A DNA stretch of 64,000 nt from Epiperipatus broadwayi (taxonomy: Eukaryota > Onychophora > Udeonychophora > Euonychophora > Peripatidae): positions 7,554,093 through 7,618,092 of the forward strand of contig JAQFVV010000031.1 of NCBI GenBank assembly GCA_028023455.1. Reading direction: 5' to 3'. Shown piece by piece: positions 1 through 9,574 of this stretch. The position numbers and the translations under genes were made by a program. The notes below the pieces were generated by a model, which saw nothing but the letters and a program-made list of their open reading frames with translations, did not search any database and was not told the DNA's origin. The stretch's first letter is position 1. Each line of letters begins with the position of its first letter.

Positions 1-2469
1 ATACAGTTATTATTAATTTATATAAAATAAAAATCACACTATATAAATTAAAATACACCTGGGTCTCTTTTTCCACAGACTTATTTAACACGATTTTGAA
101 GTTACGTGATTCATGTTTCACCAGAAGTCAAACTCCGATATTGTGCTATTACTTTAAATAATAAATTCCACGCACTTACTTTATATTGAAAGTAATAGCA
201 CATTATTGGAATTCGACTTTCAACTTAGTAATTTCAATATTTTCAGTGCTTTATAATACTAAGATTTTATGCAATAATGAAATTAAAATCATGATTTCCA
301 CATTTTATGTATACACACATTAAATTTTACAAGATTATAATGTAAATTTGTTCAAACCTTGTGCATGTTAATTTTGCATTTTAAATCAAATTCTGTTTTT
401 GCTTTTTAAAAAAGAATGTAATCAATTATTAATCATTTAGTGTCCACAAATTTATTTTTAAAATGTCAGTAATAGCAGTGGGCACAATTAAATTTGACAA
501 TTAAAAATTAAAATCTGATTTTTAATTGTAATTAACAATTTAAAAATTACTTACGGCGACTTGAAATAATGTGATGTGAAATTTGATTTTTAAACGGAAT
601 TAAAAATTAAAGACAAAAATAAGAATTTAATTTTTAGTTGTTAGTTTCATAAACATTTAATAAAATCATTGTCTCAAAGATTAATTACTAATTACGTTGT
701 CACCAGAAAACCATTGACACAACATGAGTGTGAAGTTGGTGCTAATTGTCTGCAAACGAATGTGTTTTTCGGCAAATAGCTATAATAATTAAAATGTGCA
801 TAAAAATGTAAATTACTGTACTGTAAATTATGCATAAAATATATTATTTTGAATAAAATTAAGTATTATAGTTAAAAAAAGTTTGTCTTGTATCAATTTT
901 TTTCAAATTTGAAATTTTTTATTAGTCATATTTTATTTCCTTATTTTTTTGGTGCGAATTTTAAAGTAATTTTACATTGGTGCTTTGCTTTTACATGAAT
1001 TTTGAAAAATCACAGACTGCATCCCCCCTTTTTCAATGTAAGTTATGTCTATTTTTGCGTGATTTCGTTTGCACATATTTTCTGAGGAGCCTATCTATCG
1101 CTTAAAATGAGACCCATGTGTATTTAAAATTAATTCATGTAGAATTTCAAACATTCTTTTTTTATTTACAATTGACAATTTTTTTTTTGTTATTATTGGT
1201 CTTTAAAACTTTTTATTTTTGTTTTTATTGACTTTTTAAAAAGTGAGAAGAGTAATGAATGCATCGGGGAGGTTGTTAATTTGTGTTGTATACTTTGATG
1301 AAGACAGTGTCAGTGGCATTTAATACAAAGTACAAATCAAATCACTATGAAGCTACAACAACAAATTAACAACAACAAAACGAAGCTTAAAAGCAAACCT
1401 TATTTCTTATTTATTTACCCATCTGACAGTTATTATTTTATAACTTTACAAAAATCCAAAATATCAAAGGCAACATCACCACTTTGATTTTGAATTGAGT
1501 AATTTATTGACAACTTGCATGTACAATGCAATTTTTTATACTTTCCCTTACCTTTCTTTGGTCCATCATAAATGATCTGAGGTTATCTCCAAATGATAAT
1601 TAAAAATAATAATAATGCATTTTATATGAGCAATTCCAAGTCTAATGTTTTTAGTTCTTTTTCAAGTAAAAACATTTAAAACAAAATGATCAATATAGAA
1701 CTTAAAGTTTATTTTGAAATTAATTTCTAATAAGGTAAAAGAAAAAAAAATATTTATTGTAATATGTCATGGGGAAATGTTTCATTTTTCTTTTTTACTT
1801 TATTTTATATCGTTATAAATCTAGATCTTAGGTACACAATGAATTTATAAAATTAGTTGTAGTACTGTTATTAGAATAAATCATAAGTATGGATCCTATG
1901 TTTCTATCATTGCCTCACTTTAAAAAAAGCAAAGCAAAAAAAAAAATAAAAATATCTAAAGTAAAAGAAGAATAAAAATTCTATATGATTTTTTAATTAT
2001 AAATAGAATATGTTGTTGGAAATGTATCTACATTTTGTAAATTAATATGATGTGAGTAGTATTATGATAAAGGAATTGTAAAAACTTATTAAAACTTTCC
2101 CTATTCTCTGTCCCACTTCTCAACCTATCTTTCCCCTTTTTTCCAAACGTAATAAAAAATGGAAATGGGAAATAAAAGTTTGCAAAAAAAAATAAAAGAT
2201 CTGTCAATAAAAACTAATACTAAGAGGTTTTAGATTACACATCAGATTTATAAATTGTCATGGTAGTATTATTATGATAAATCACCATTTTGTCAAAGAA
2301 GTCAATATTCGATCAATTAATTATCGCAGTATTTTATATGACTACAAGTCAGTGGTCAGGAAATTAAAATAAAGAGAAAATAAAATGTAGACATCAGACT
2401 AAATTGGTACCAAAATTCAGACTATTATATAAAAATATAACTAAAACTATATTAAATTTATTATATTAT
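1..2469. other. AT-rich non-coding DNA
   Basis: No open frame with recognisable content is seen on either strand. One imperfect hairpin is present (arms about 126-157 and 194-228, sharing the core GTGCTATTAC and its complement, loop about 37 nt). It could be the relic of a small inverted-repeat element. The rest is A/T homopolymer-rich sequence without features I can name. Confidence 0.6.
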
Positions 2470-2499
2470 CTCATACTATATTTCAATATTTTTGTTTGT

Positions 2500-3905
2500 T
2501 TTAATTCTTTTGAATAAATGAAACATAAAACATTATAAATTATTTTTCTATGACATAATCCAATATCTAGATTTATTATCTTCTTTTAATACAATGATAA
2601 TGTTAATTATATAAATGTCTGGACATTTATCCCAGAAAAAGTAGACATTATTTGTGATTAGTATATTTTTGCCATGTTATGTCATAATCTCTTTTGGATG
2701 TTATTATACATAGTCTTTATGCATTCTTATAAATATTTTTGTATTTGATTATTTAAATTTATTGTTTGTTAGTCAAATATATTTAAAGTTCTTCAGAGAG
2801 CCCATTTTTTGAAAGGAGAATGATGGTATCTTTTTTGTTTGTAGAAAATTCAGTTTTGGTTTTTGTCCAAACCTGATTGATATTTTGTTTTTTTATCTTC
2901 CCTCTCTGTGCAAATGATGTCTGCCCTGGTCATATCAAATTTATGACCTGCTTGTTACTTGTGTTCTATTCATAAAGAAAAGTATTCATTACATCTCATG
3001 ACATGTGACACTGTTATATAAATAATTATCCTGGGGCAGCCTTGTCGATAAATTTACATTCTTCTCTCTATAATATATGTATTTATAGTAATCTTTGTTG
3101 CCTTCAATTTTGTAAACTATTTGGTGTGCTGCTTTCTTAGTCAGTTTATCATTTGAGTTATTCAGCAGTTTATTTTGTGAAGGAAGAGAATGAAAACATA
3201 TTTTTCAGAACATATATACCAAAAGTCGCTCAAAAATTAAAAAAAAAAAGTTTATTGTAAAAAATTTCGGTTTTCATTTTTCTCTTTTACTAAATAAACT
3301 ATTGAATAACTTGAAAAATAAATTGTGTTAGGAAGCAACTCATCAAATAGTTTACAAAAACAGATACAACAGATCCGGACTGTAAATAAATTTGTCAACA
3401 GGACTTGCCCAACACAATTATTTATATATCAGGTTCAAGAAAAGTAGTGAGTATACTTCTATATCTTTAGAATATGAGCAACAATCAGATCATAGATGTG
3501 ACATATCCAGGGTGTGTATCATTTGCACAGAGGGAAAGGATAAAAATAAAGAATCAAGGAAACGTGGACAATAGTCAAGAATAAATTTGTTACAAACAAA
3601 GAAGATACCAGCATTCCTTTTTTAAAACAGTGGGCTTTCTAAAGAACTTTAACTATATTTGAATAATAAACATTAAATTTAAATAATTAAATAGAAAAAT
3701 AACTATCAAGTATACATAAAGATCCTCTACAATAAAATTCCAAAAAAGTTATGATTATGATATAATATATTGAAAGCATGCTAAGTACAAATAAAACCTA
3801 ATATTTATAAACATATGGCAACATTTTGTATGATAAATGTCTGAACATTTATATAGTAAACATTTCTTTCTGTAATTATTTTTAGCTGTTGAGAATTTGT
3901 ATTAT
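2500..3905. repeat. Long fold-back, arms of roughly 700 bp
   Basis: The sequence from about 2.50 to 3.21 kb is repeated in reverse complement from about 3.26 to 3.90 kb around a loop of roughly 55 nt. Matching landmarks include TGTGCAAATGATG near 2.91 kb against its complement near 3.52 kb, and ATATAAATGTC-GGACATTTAT near 2.62 kb against its counterpart near 3.85 kb. Arms are diverged, perhaps 70-75% alike by eye, with small indels. A 60-codon frame in the right arm (3392-3574) has no family I recognise. The arrangement resembles the PLE-derived fold-backs just downstream, but no PLE domain can be shown here. An inverted duplication of another element is equally possible. Confidence 0.65.
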
Positions 3906-4161
3906 TATAACTAACATTGAAGCAAATATTTAATATGTACATAACTCAGATAATTTGCAAATGACACTTATCCACTCATGGAACAAAATAATCCTAAGAA
4001 TCAAACTCAATCATAACAATCAGTTGGTATGGTCTCATGACCTCTACTGTCTAAATCAAAGTTTTAAATAATTTGTTGCTTTAAGGAGAGAGGTCACAAC
4101 TACGTATTAAATTTGTGCTTTAATATATTTTTGTTACAAAGCAGAATACCTATTATTTTGA

Positions 4162-4180
4162 ATATATATATATATATATT
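4162..4180. repeat. Short (TA)n tract at fold-back edge
   Basis: A TA run directly precedes the GCGGGTTCAT terminus of the next fold-back. Many elements in this window share this setting. Confidence 0.8.
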
Positions 4181-4698
4181 GCGGGTTCATCCATGTTAAA
4201 AACTTTTAATATTAATATACTGACATTTCGACTTGGTCACACAAGCCATCCACAGAGTTATAAAAGATAGAAAGACAGTTGTAGAGGCGCTACAATCATT
4301 GATTTGAATAAAATGTTAAAATTCCACCAATAGCAAAAAATGTTAAATTTAGGAATGTTTTTTAAAAAAATCTTTCCAAATAGGAGGAAGTTTGCATGTA
4401 TCATCTCACTTATTGATACAATCTGGCCTTTTAAGTATCTCAATGGCTTCTCTAATTTTGCATTGGTAGAGGTTATCATATCTGGATATGATCCTGGTAC
4501 TAGAAAGATTTTTTTAAAAAACATTCCTAAATTTAACATTTTTTGCTATTGGTGGAATATTAACATTTTATTCAAATCAGTGATTGTAGCGCCTCTACAA
4601 CCATCTTGCTACCTTTTATAACTCTGTGGATAGCTTGTGTGACCAAGTCGAAATGTCAGTATATTAATATTAAAAGTTTTTAACATGAATGAACCCGC
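4181..4698. mobile_element. PLE-derived fold-back, RT deleted
   Basis: Two arms of about 198 bp (4181-4378 and 4500-4698) are near-perfect reverse complements. They start and end with GCGGGTTCAT and ATGAACCCGC. The 121-bp centre (4379-4499) reads on the minus strand as the C-terminal end of a GIY-YIG domain (about NLYQCKIREAIEILK, then a stop near CINK). It matches the end of the second PLE at 58.8 kb in this window. The element is therefore the 3' end of a Penelope-like element plus an inverted copy of the same end, with the RT between them missing. Inverted copies of terminal segments are known for Penelope elements. The two 93-codon frames that read into the arms in opposite directions are by-products of the symmetry. 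Confidence 0.8.
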
Positions 4699-4742
4699 AA
4701 AATATGTATTTTATATATTTAACCCGTGCAAATCTTCGTTTT

Positions 4743-4795
<53 letters not shown>
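4699..4795. repeat. PLE 3' flank with (CA)n and (TA)n
   Basis: After the terminus come about 45 bp ending AACCCGTGCAAATCTTCG and then (CA)n and (TA)n. The same 45 bp and both microsatellites follow the terminus at 17.5 kb, so they seem to belong to the element or to a shared source locus rather than to chance flanks. Confidence 0.75.
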
Positions 4796-4798
<3 letters not shown>

Positions 4799-4967
4799 AT
4801 TACAAGCATAAAGCTAAACTAGTCAATATAAAATCAAAACTACCCCAAATCCAAAATTAAACAAGACCAGCATAAAAATAATATTAAAACACAGCTTAAG
4901 GTTTTACTGCTACAAGCAGACTTCTCAAGTGTAAAGAACTACAAAAAACTACACAATATATATATTA

Positions 4968-5213
4968 TTAAAAACTACCCACAAATCCATTCACTTCCCA
5001 TCCACCCTTAATATTAAAAGAACTCTTAAATAAGTTAATTGCTTCAGAATAATAAATTTTCAATAATAAAGACTCTTTAATTCTTCTTTTGATTTCATTT
5101 CTCTCAAAGAAGTCAACCTTAGCTTCATCAAAATCAATAGTGTGGCCTGTATCTTTTTCATGGACATACAAAGCAGAACTAAGATATCTATTTTAACTCT
5201 ACTTTTATGAACC
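4968..5213 (-). pseudogene. PLE GIY-YIG C-terminal fragment (left arm)
   Basis: The minus-strand frame reads YVHEKDTGHTIDFDEAKV, then RNEIKRRIKESLLLK and EAINLF, ending at a stop after NGFVGSF. The TGHxIDFD..KV and E..RR.KESL.IK pattern is typical of the end of Penelope-type GIY-YIG domains. The N-terminal catalytic GIY-YIG strands are missing, so no active nuclease can be made. Identity is inferred from the motif pattern, not from a search. Confidence 0.75.
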
Positions 5214-5231
5214 TTTAAATGAAAGAATAAA

Positions 5232-5478
5232 GGTTCATAAAAGTAGAGTTAAAAATAGATATCTTAGTTTTGCTCTGTATGTCCATGAAAAAGAAACAGG
5301 CCACACTATTGATTTTGATGAAGCAAAGGTTGTCTTCTTTGAGAGAAATGAAATCAAAAGAAGACTTAAAGAGTCTTTATTATTGAAAATGTATTATTCT
5401 GAAGCAATTAACTTATTTAAGAGTTCTTTTCATATTAAGGGTGGATGGGAAGTGAATGGTTTTGTGGGTAGTTTTTAA
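5232..5478 (+). pseudogene. PLE GIY-YIG C-terminal fragment (right arm)
   Basis: This is the mirror copy of the left-arm fragment. It is open from the loop to the stop at 5476-5478 and reads ALYVHEKETGHTIDFDEAKV, then ERNEIKRRLKESLLLK and EAINLFKSSF. It differs from the left copy at a few residues (DT/ET, KVD/KVV, RRI/RRL), so the arms have drifted a little since the duplication. No start codon or catalytic N-terminus is present. Confidence 0.75.
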
Positions 5479-5512
5479 TATTATATATACTGTGTAGTTT
5501 TTGTAGTTCTTT

Positions 5513-5556
5513 ACACTTGAGAAGTCTGCTTGGAGCAGTGAAACCTTAGGTTGTGT
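5513..5556 (+). ncRNA. Hammerhead-like relic in PLE 3' UTR
   Basis: The order is ACAC, UUGAGAA, a short hairpin (CUGC/GCAG), GAAA, a 3-bp stem ACC/GGU, U, then GUGU pairing with ACAC. This is the type I hammerhead layout. Two core positions depart from CUGANGA (C3 to U, G8 to A), so self-cleavage is not expected. Hammerheads in PLE terminal regions are known; the assignment here is inferred from the layout only. Confidence 0.4.
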
Positions 5557-5610
5557 TTTTATATTATTTTTATGCTGGTCTGGTTTAATTTTGGATTTGG
5601 GGTAGTTTTG

Positions 5611-5613
<3 letters not shown>

Positions 5614-5685
<72 letters not shown>
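5614..5685. repeat. (TA)n microsatellite, about 72 bp
   Basis: An uninterrupted TA run immediately follows the fold-back. The ILE-TYR frames over it are artefacts. Confidence 0.95.
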
Positions 5686-5687
<2 letters not shown>

Positions 5688-5989
5688 GCACAATGTGTAT
5701 AAAAATGTATTTATGTCATTTTTTAAATTTTAGTTAAGACAGTATTTCAAGTCATATTCAATATTGTTAAGTGAGATGAAATTTTGATAGCCATTGGCTA
5801 GCATTATTTAACTTTTTTGGGGGGATTATTATAATTTTTATTCATTTTCATAAAATCTTTCACATAACATTTTTATTGAAATTTGATAAATTGTTATTAG
5901 AAGTTTTTTTTTTTTTTTTTTCTAAAAAGAAACAAAAGGTATTTAATATAATGTCATGTATTTTTTTAAAATTTATATAAGCAAAACAG

Positions 5990-6289
<300 letters not shown>

Positions 6290-6410
6290 TTTTAAGGCAA
6301 TAAGATAGATAAATAGATAGATTGAGAGACATAGAGATACAGAGACAGATAGGTAATTATATAGATAGATGGTTAAAATAAAAATAAATAGGTACATAGG
6401 TAACACATCA

Positions 6411-6614
<204 letters not shown>

Positions 6615-6700
6615 CCTGGCACATATATTAGTAGTTACATAAATAAATATATAAAAACGGATATATAAATGAATGAATGGATAGATAACAGACAAAGACA

Positions 6701-7776
6701 AATAGATAATAAAGTAAATTAGAATGGTAGATATTCTTCTGACTTATTATTTTGTAGTAAAATCATAACCGTTTAAAATATATTGTATATCAATATTTTC
6801 TCATTTAATAAAATATTGTCTTGAGATCGCTTATAATAGCGTATTATCTTAGTGAATGAGCACTAAATTAATGCATCCTTTGTTATGTTAATCAATATAC
6901 AGCTAATCAATAGTAATCCCATTATTTGATATATAGATAATTGATGCTAATATATTATCAAATATTGTGAAATATGCTCTTTATTTTATTAAATCAATTA
7001 CACCTGAAAATAAATCACAAAGAAAAACTTATGCTATTTAAACTTATTTAAATAGAGACATACAGTCAACTCAGAATAAAAATAAAATCAACTTAAATAA
7101 GTTATTCCCTTTATCAATATTATTTATAATTTATGAGTGTATTTTATATGTCCAAGTGAAATTAATCTTATAAATTTTTTATTGTAACATTTTTATTAAA
7201 GGTGGCTGGTTGATTAACATGAATCATTCATTGAAAATCCATCTGTTATTTATTTTATTTATAAATAAAATTTTAAATAAAATTAATACAGAAGCACTAA
7301 AAAGCCTACAACAAACTATATGTAATCTAACCATCAGCATACTATTTACTGAAATATTTAAACACAGTGTATCATTTATATATCCCAACATAATTTTAAG
7401 ACAACTATAAACTCCTCTAAAATCATTATAACTAATCAGAGGAAAAAAACGAAGCCTCATATTTAATAACCTTTAAATATTAAATTAATTTTTAGTTATT
7501 AGTTGTATTATAACTTTTTGATAACACAAATATAGATTAAATTAATGCAGATTTTCTGCGACCCCCTAGTGAGCTTTATGTAAAATAACCATCAGCAAAC
7601 CTATGGATTGTGTGAAGCACTCTTACTTTAGCTTTGATTGTCTATACGCATAACATTTATTCTCATTCTCACATGAAGGGCACAATTTATATATCCTAAC
7701 AACCATTCTTTAGCTTTGATTGTGAATAAGATATCATTCACTTGCATATTACACGCAGAGCATGATTTATATATAT
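6701..7776. other. AT-rich non-coding DNA
   Basis: Nothing recognisable. Short frames on opposite strands (7210-7410, 7224-7460) overlap each other, have no domain I know and are AT-driven. Confidence 0.55.
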
Positions 7777-7924
7777 ATGAAAAACAAAAAAACACAAGTT
7801 AAAAAACTTGCTAATGCTTGTATTTATGATAACAGATGGCATTCTACCAAAAACACCGTCAAGCATAGTTTTCTGTTTACATAAACGTCAGAGCGAGCAT
7901 TCACTATCTCTAACTTTAATTCCA

Positions 7925-7968
7925 CTTTCAGATCATGATTTCAAGCTATTTGCTATCGTCAGTGAAAG
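7925..7968 (-). ncRNA. Hammerhead ribozyme-like motif, 8-kb copy 1
   Basis: Minus strand: CUUUCA, CUGACGA, UAGCAAAUAGCUU, GAAA, then UCAUGAUC and UGAAAG. Stem I is CUUUCA/UGAAAG (6 bp). Stem II is only AGC/GCU with a U-U mismatch at its base. Stem III is the minimal palindrome AUCAUGAU. The cleavage site would follow C17 in GAUC. All invariant core bases are present, with N7 = C. Confidence 0.55.
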
Positions 7969-8333
7969 ACAGGAATAAGAAACTAGATCTAAACACAAAC
8001 TCTGAGAATTTATGAAACAGTTTCTATTCAACTTGCAAGCGTGAATCTTTTAGACACGTTAATGTCTTCAAACTCAGCATAGCAAGCCAGATAGCTACAT
8101 GGGTCTGATCTCAGTTCAGCAACACCACATAGTAGAAGCCTCTGCAATATACATCATTGCAAGAAAGACCTCAAAGGTACATTTATGAAAAACAAAAAAA
8201 ACACAAGTTAAAAAACTTGCTAATGCTTGTATTTATGATAACAGATGGCATTTTACCAAAAATACCGTCAAGCATAGTTTTCTGTTTACATAAACGTCAG
8301 AGCGAGCATTCACTATCTCTAACTTTAATTCCA

Positions 8334-8377
8334 CTTTCAGATCATGATTTCAAGCTATTTGCTATCATCAGTGAAAT
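8334..8377 (-). ncRNA. Hammerhead ribozyme-like motif, 8-kb copy 2
   Basis: As in copy 1, but with the canonical CUGAUGA box. Stem I has a U at its outer position (AUUUCA/UGAAAG), leaving five good pairs. The layout is type I with a minimal stem III. Confidence 0.55.
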
Positions 8378-8522
8378 ACAGGAATAAGAAACTAGATCTA
8401 AACACAAACTCTGAGCATTTATGAAACAGTTTCTATTCAACTTGCAAGCGTGAATCTTTTAGACACGTTAAGGTCTTCAAACTCAGCATAGCAAGCCAGA
8501 TAGCTACATGGGTAGCTATATA

Positions 8523-8523
<1 letters not shown>

Positions 8524-8593
<70 letters not shown>
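8524..8593. repeat. (TA)n microsatellite
   Basis: A TA run of about 70 bp at the edge of the hammerhead-bearing repeat. Confidence 0.95.
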
Positions 8594-8594
<1 letters not shown>

Positions 8595-9470
8595 TTAGAT
8601 ATATTTATCCATTATAAAACCAAACAAGTGAAAAGCAAGTTCCTAGCAGAATGATCAATGCAACATGGCATGAGTGACGGGAAGAAAGGCTTGAACTTGA
8701 AATTGCTAATATATGATGGATGTAAATCTTAATGCAGAGTTTAAACAACAATGTTCTTATATATAAATCACTCTCTTCATGTAAGTACAACATCAAATGA
8801 TACTTATATATGATCAAAGCAAAAGTATAGATGTCAATTTTATATTTAAGTTTGTGATGAAGTTTTATTCGAACAATTCCAGATTTATAACTAAAACAAC
8901 TAATTAAATAATTGAGAATAACCATTCCTGCACATAACATGTGACATACAATAGTAGCATTCAATGTAATTAATAATTTATATTGTTTAAGTTCATGTAC
9001 AGCTAAAAAAAGAACTATGAACTATCTACTGTTTAAAATACTTATAAAATAGCAAACTTTTATAGTTTTGATGATAAACATTGTTATTCCAAAAGCATTA
9101 TTTTTTATTTTATAGTTCAATTGTTACTAATTTTCTTTTTTTCTGATTTCATGTAGTATCTGCTAAAATGAAATTTCACCTTTTCTGCATCTATTTTCAT
9201 TTACCAAATATTTTTATTTTCAATTTTACTTCTTAAAGGTTTAAAGGATATTCAAGTTTGTTGTAACTTATGTAGTCAGTGATGTGGCATTTTCTCTGCA
9301 TTTTTCCTGTTTCTCATACCTAGTTTTGGTGCAGTGATATTGTAGTAGAATCAAGTGACTTAAGGTTTCTGGAACGTGATAGGCTTATTTGATTATATAT
9401 GTATATAGAATATCCATTTTTGAAGCTTCATTTAGGCATTCCAAATCTCGTCTTTATTATTTTATTGCAA
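8594..9470. other. AT-rich non-coding DNA
   Basis: A 119-codon minus-strand frame (8605-8964) is present. It is rich in Leu, Ile, Tyr and Cys and has no motif I recognise. Without a promoter, splice context or a homologue I can name, I do not call it a gene. The rest shows nothing. Confidence 0.5.
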
Positions 9471-9473
9471 ATA

Positions 9474-9492
9474 TTAAAAATAAAAACAATTT

Positions 9493-9528
<36 letters not shown>

Positions 9529-9557
9529 AAATTGTTTTTATTTTTATATATATATAT
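9474..9557. repeat. Perfect hairpin around (TA)n
   Basis: AAAATAAAAACAATTTATCA, a (TA)n core and then the exact reverse complement form one palindrome. It could arise by snap-back at a TA cruciform. Confidence 0.85.
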
Positions 9558-9574
9558 ATATAATTTTTAACCAT

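Larger units (their letters stand above)
4829..5613. mobile_element. Second PLE-derived fold-back, GIY-YIG C-terminus
   Basis: Arms 4829-5217 and 5228-5613 are reverse complements of roughly 90-95% identity with a 10-bp loop. Each arm carries, reading outward from the centre, the last 80 or so codons of a PLE GIY-YIG protein followed by 3' UTR. Both outer ends abut (TA)n. The family differs from the fold-back at 4181-4698. About 35 bp beyond each stop codon lies a hammerhead-like relic (5513-5556, and about 4890-4932 on the minus strand). This is best read as two opposed, 5'-truncated PLE 3' ends. Confidence 0.8.
7778..8514 (-). mobile_element. Hammerhead-bearing tandem repeat, 1.8 units
   Basis: Two head-to-tail copies with a period of about 406 bp begin at ATGAAAAACAAAA (7778 and 8184). 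The second is cut after GCTACATGGGT and followed by (TA)n. The family is the same as the 418-bp satellite at 47.2-51.5 kb and the repeat at 28.9 kb. On the minus strand the 3' end reads TTTTTCAT followed by (AT)n, as at the other loci, while the 5' end varies. No protein is encoded; the 76-codon frame at 8157 is incidental. Confidence 0.8.

Noticed and set aside
4258-4621. Two 93-codon frames in opposite directions with the same N-terminus
   Set aside because: A by-product of the inverted repeat; the true coding remnant is a GIY-YIG end in another frame.
8605-8964. 119-codon minus-strand frame
   Set aside because: No recognisable motif, AT-driven hydrophobic composition and no supporting context; it would need a homologue to be believed.
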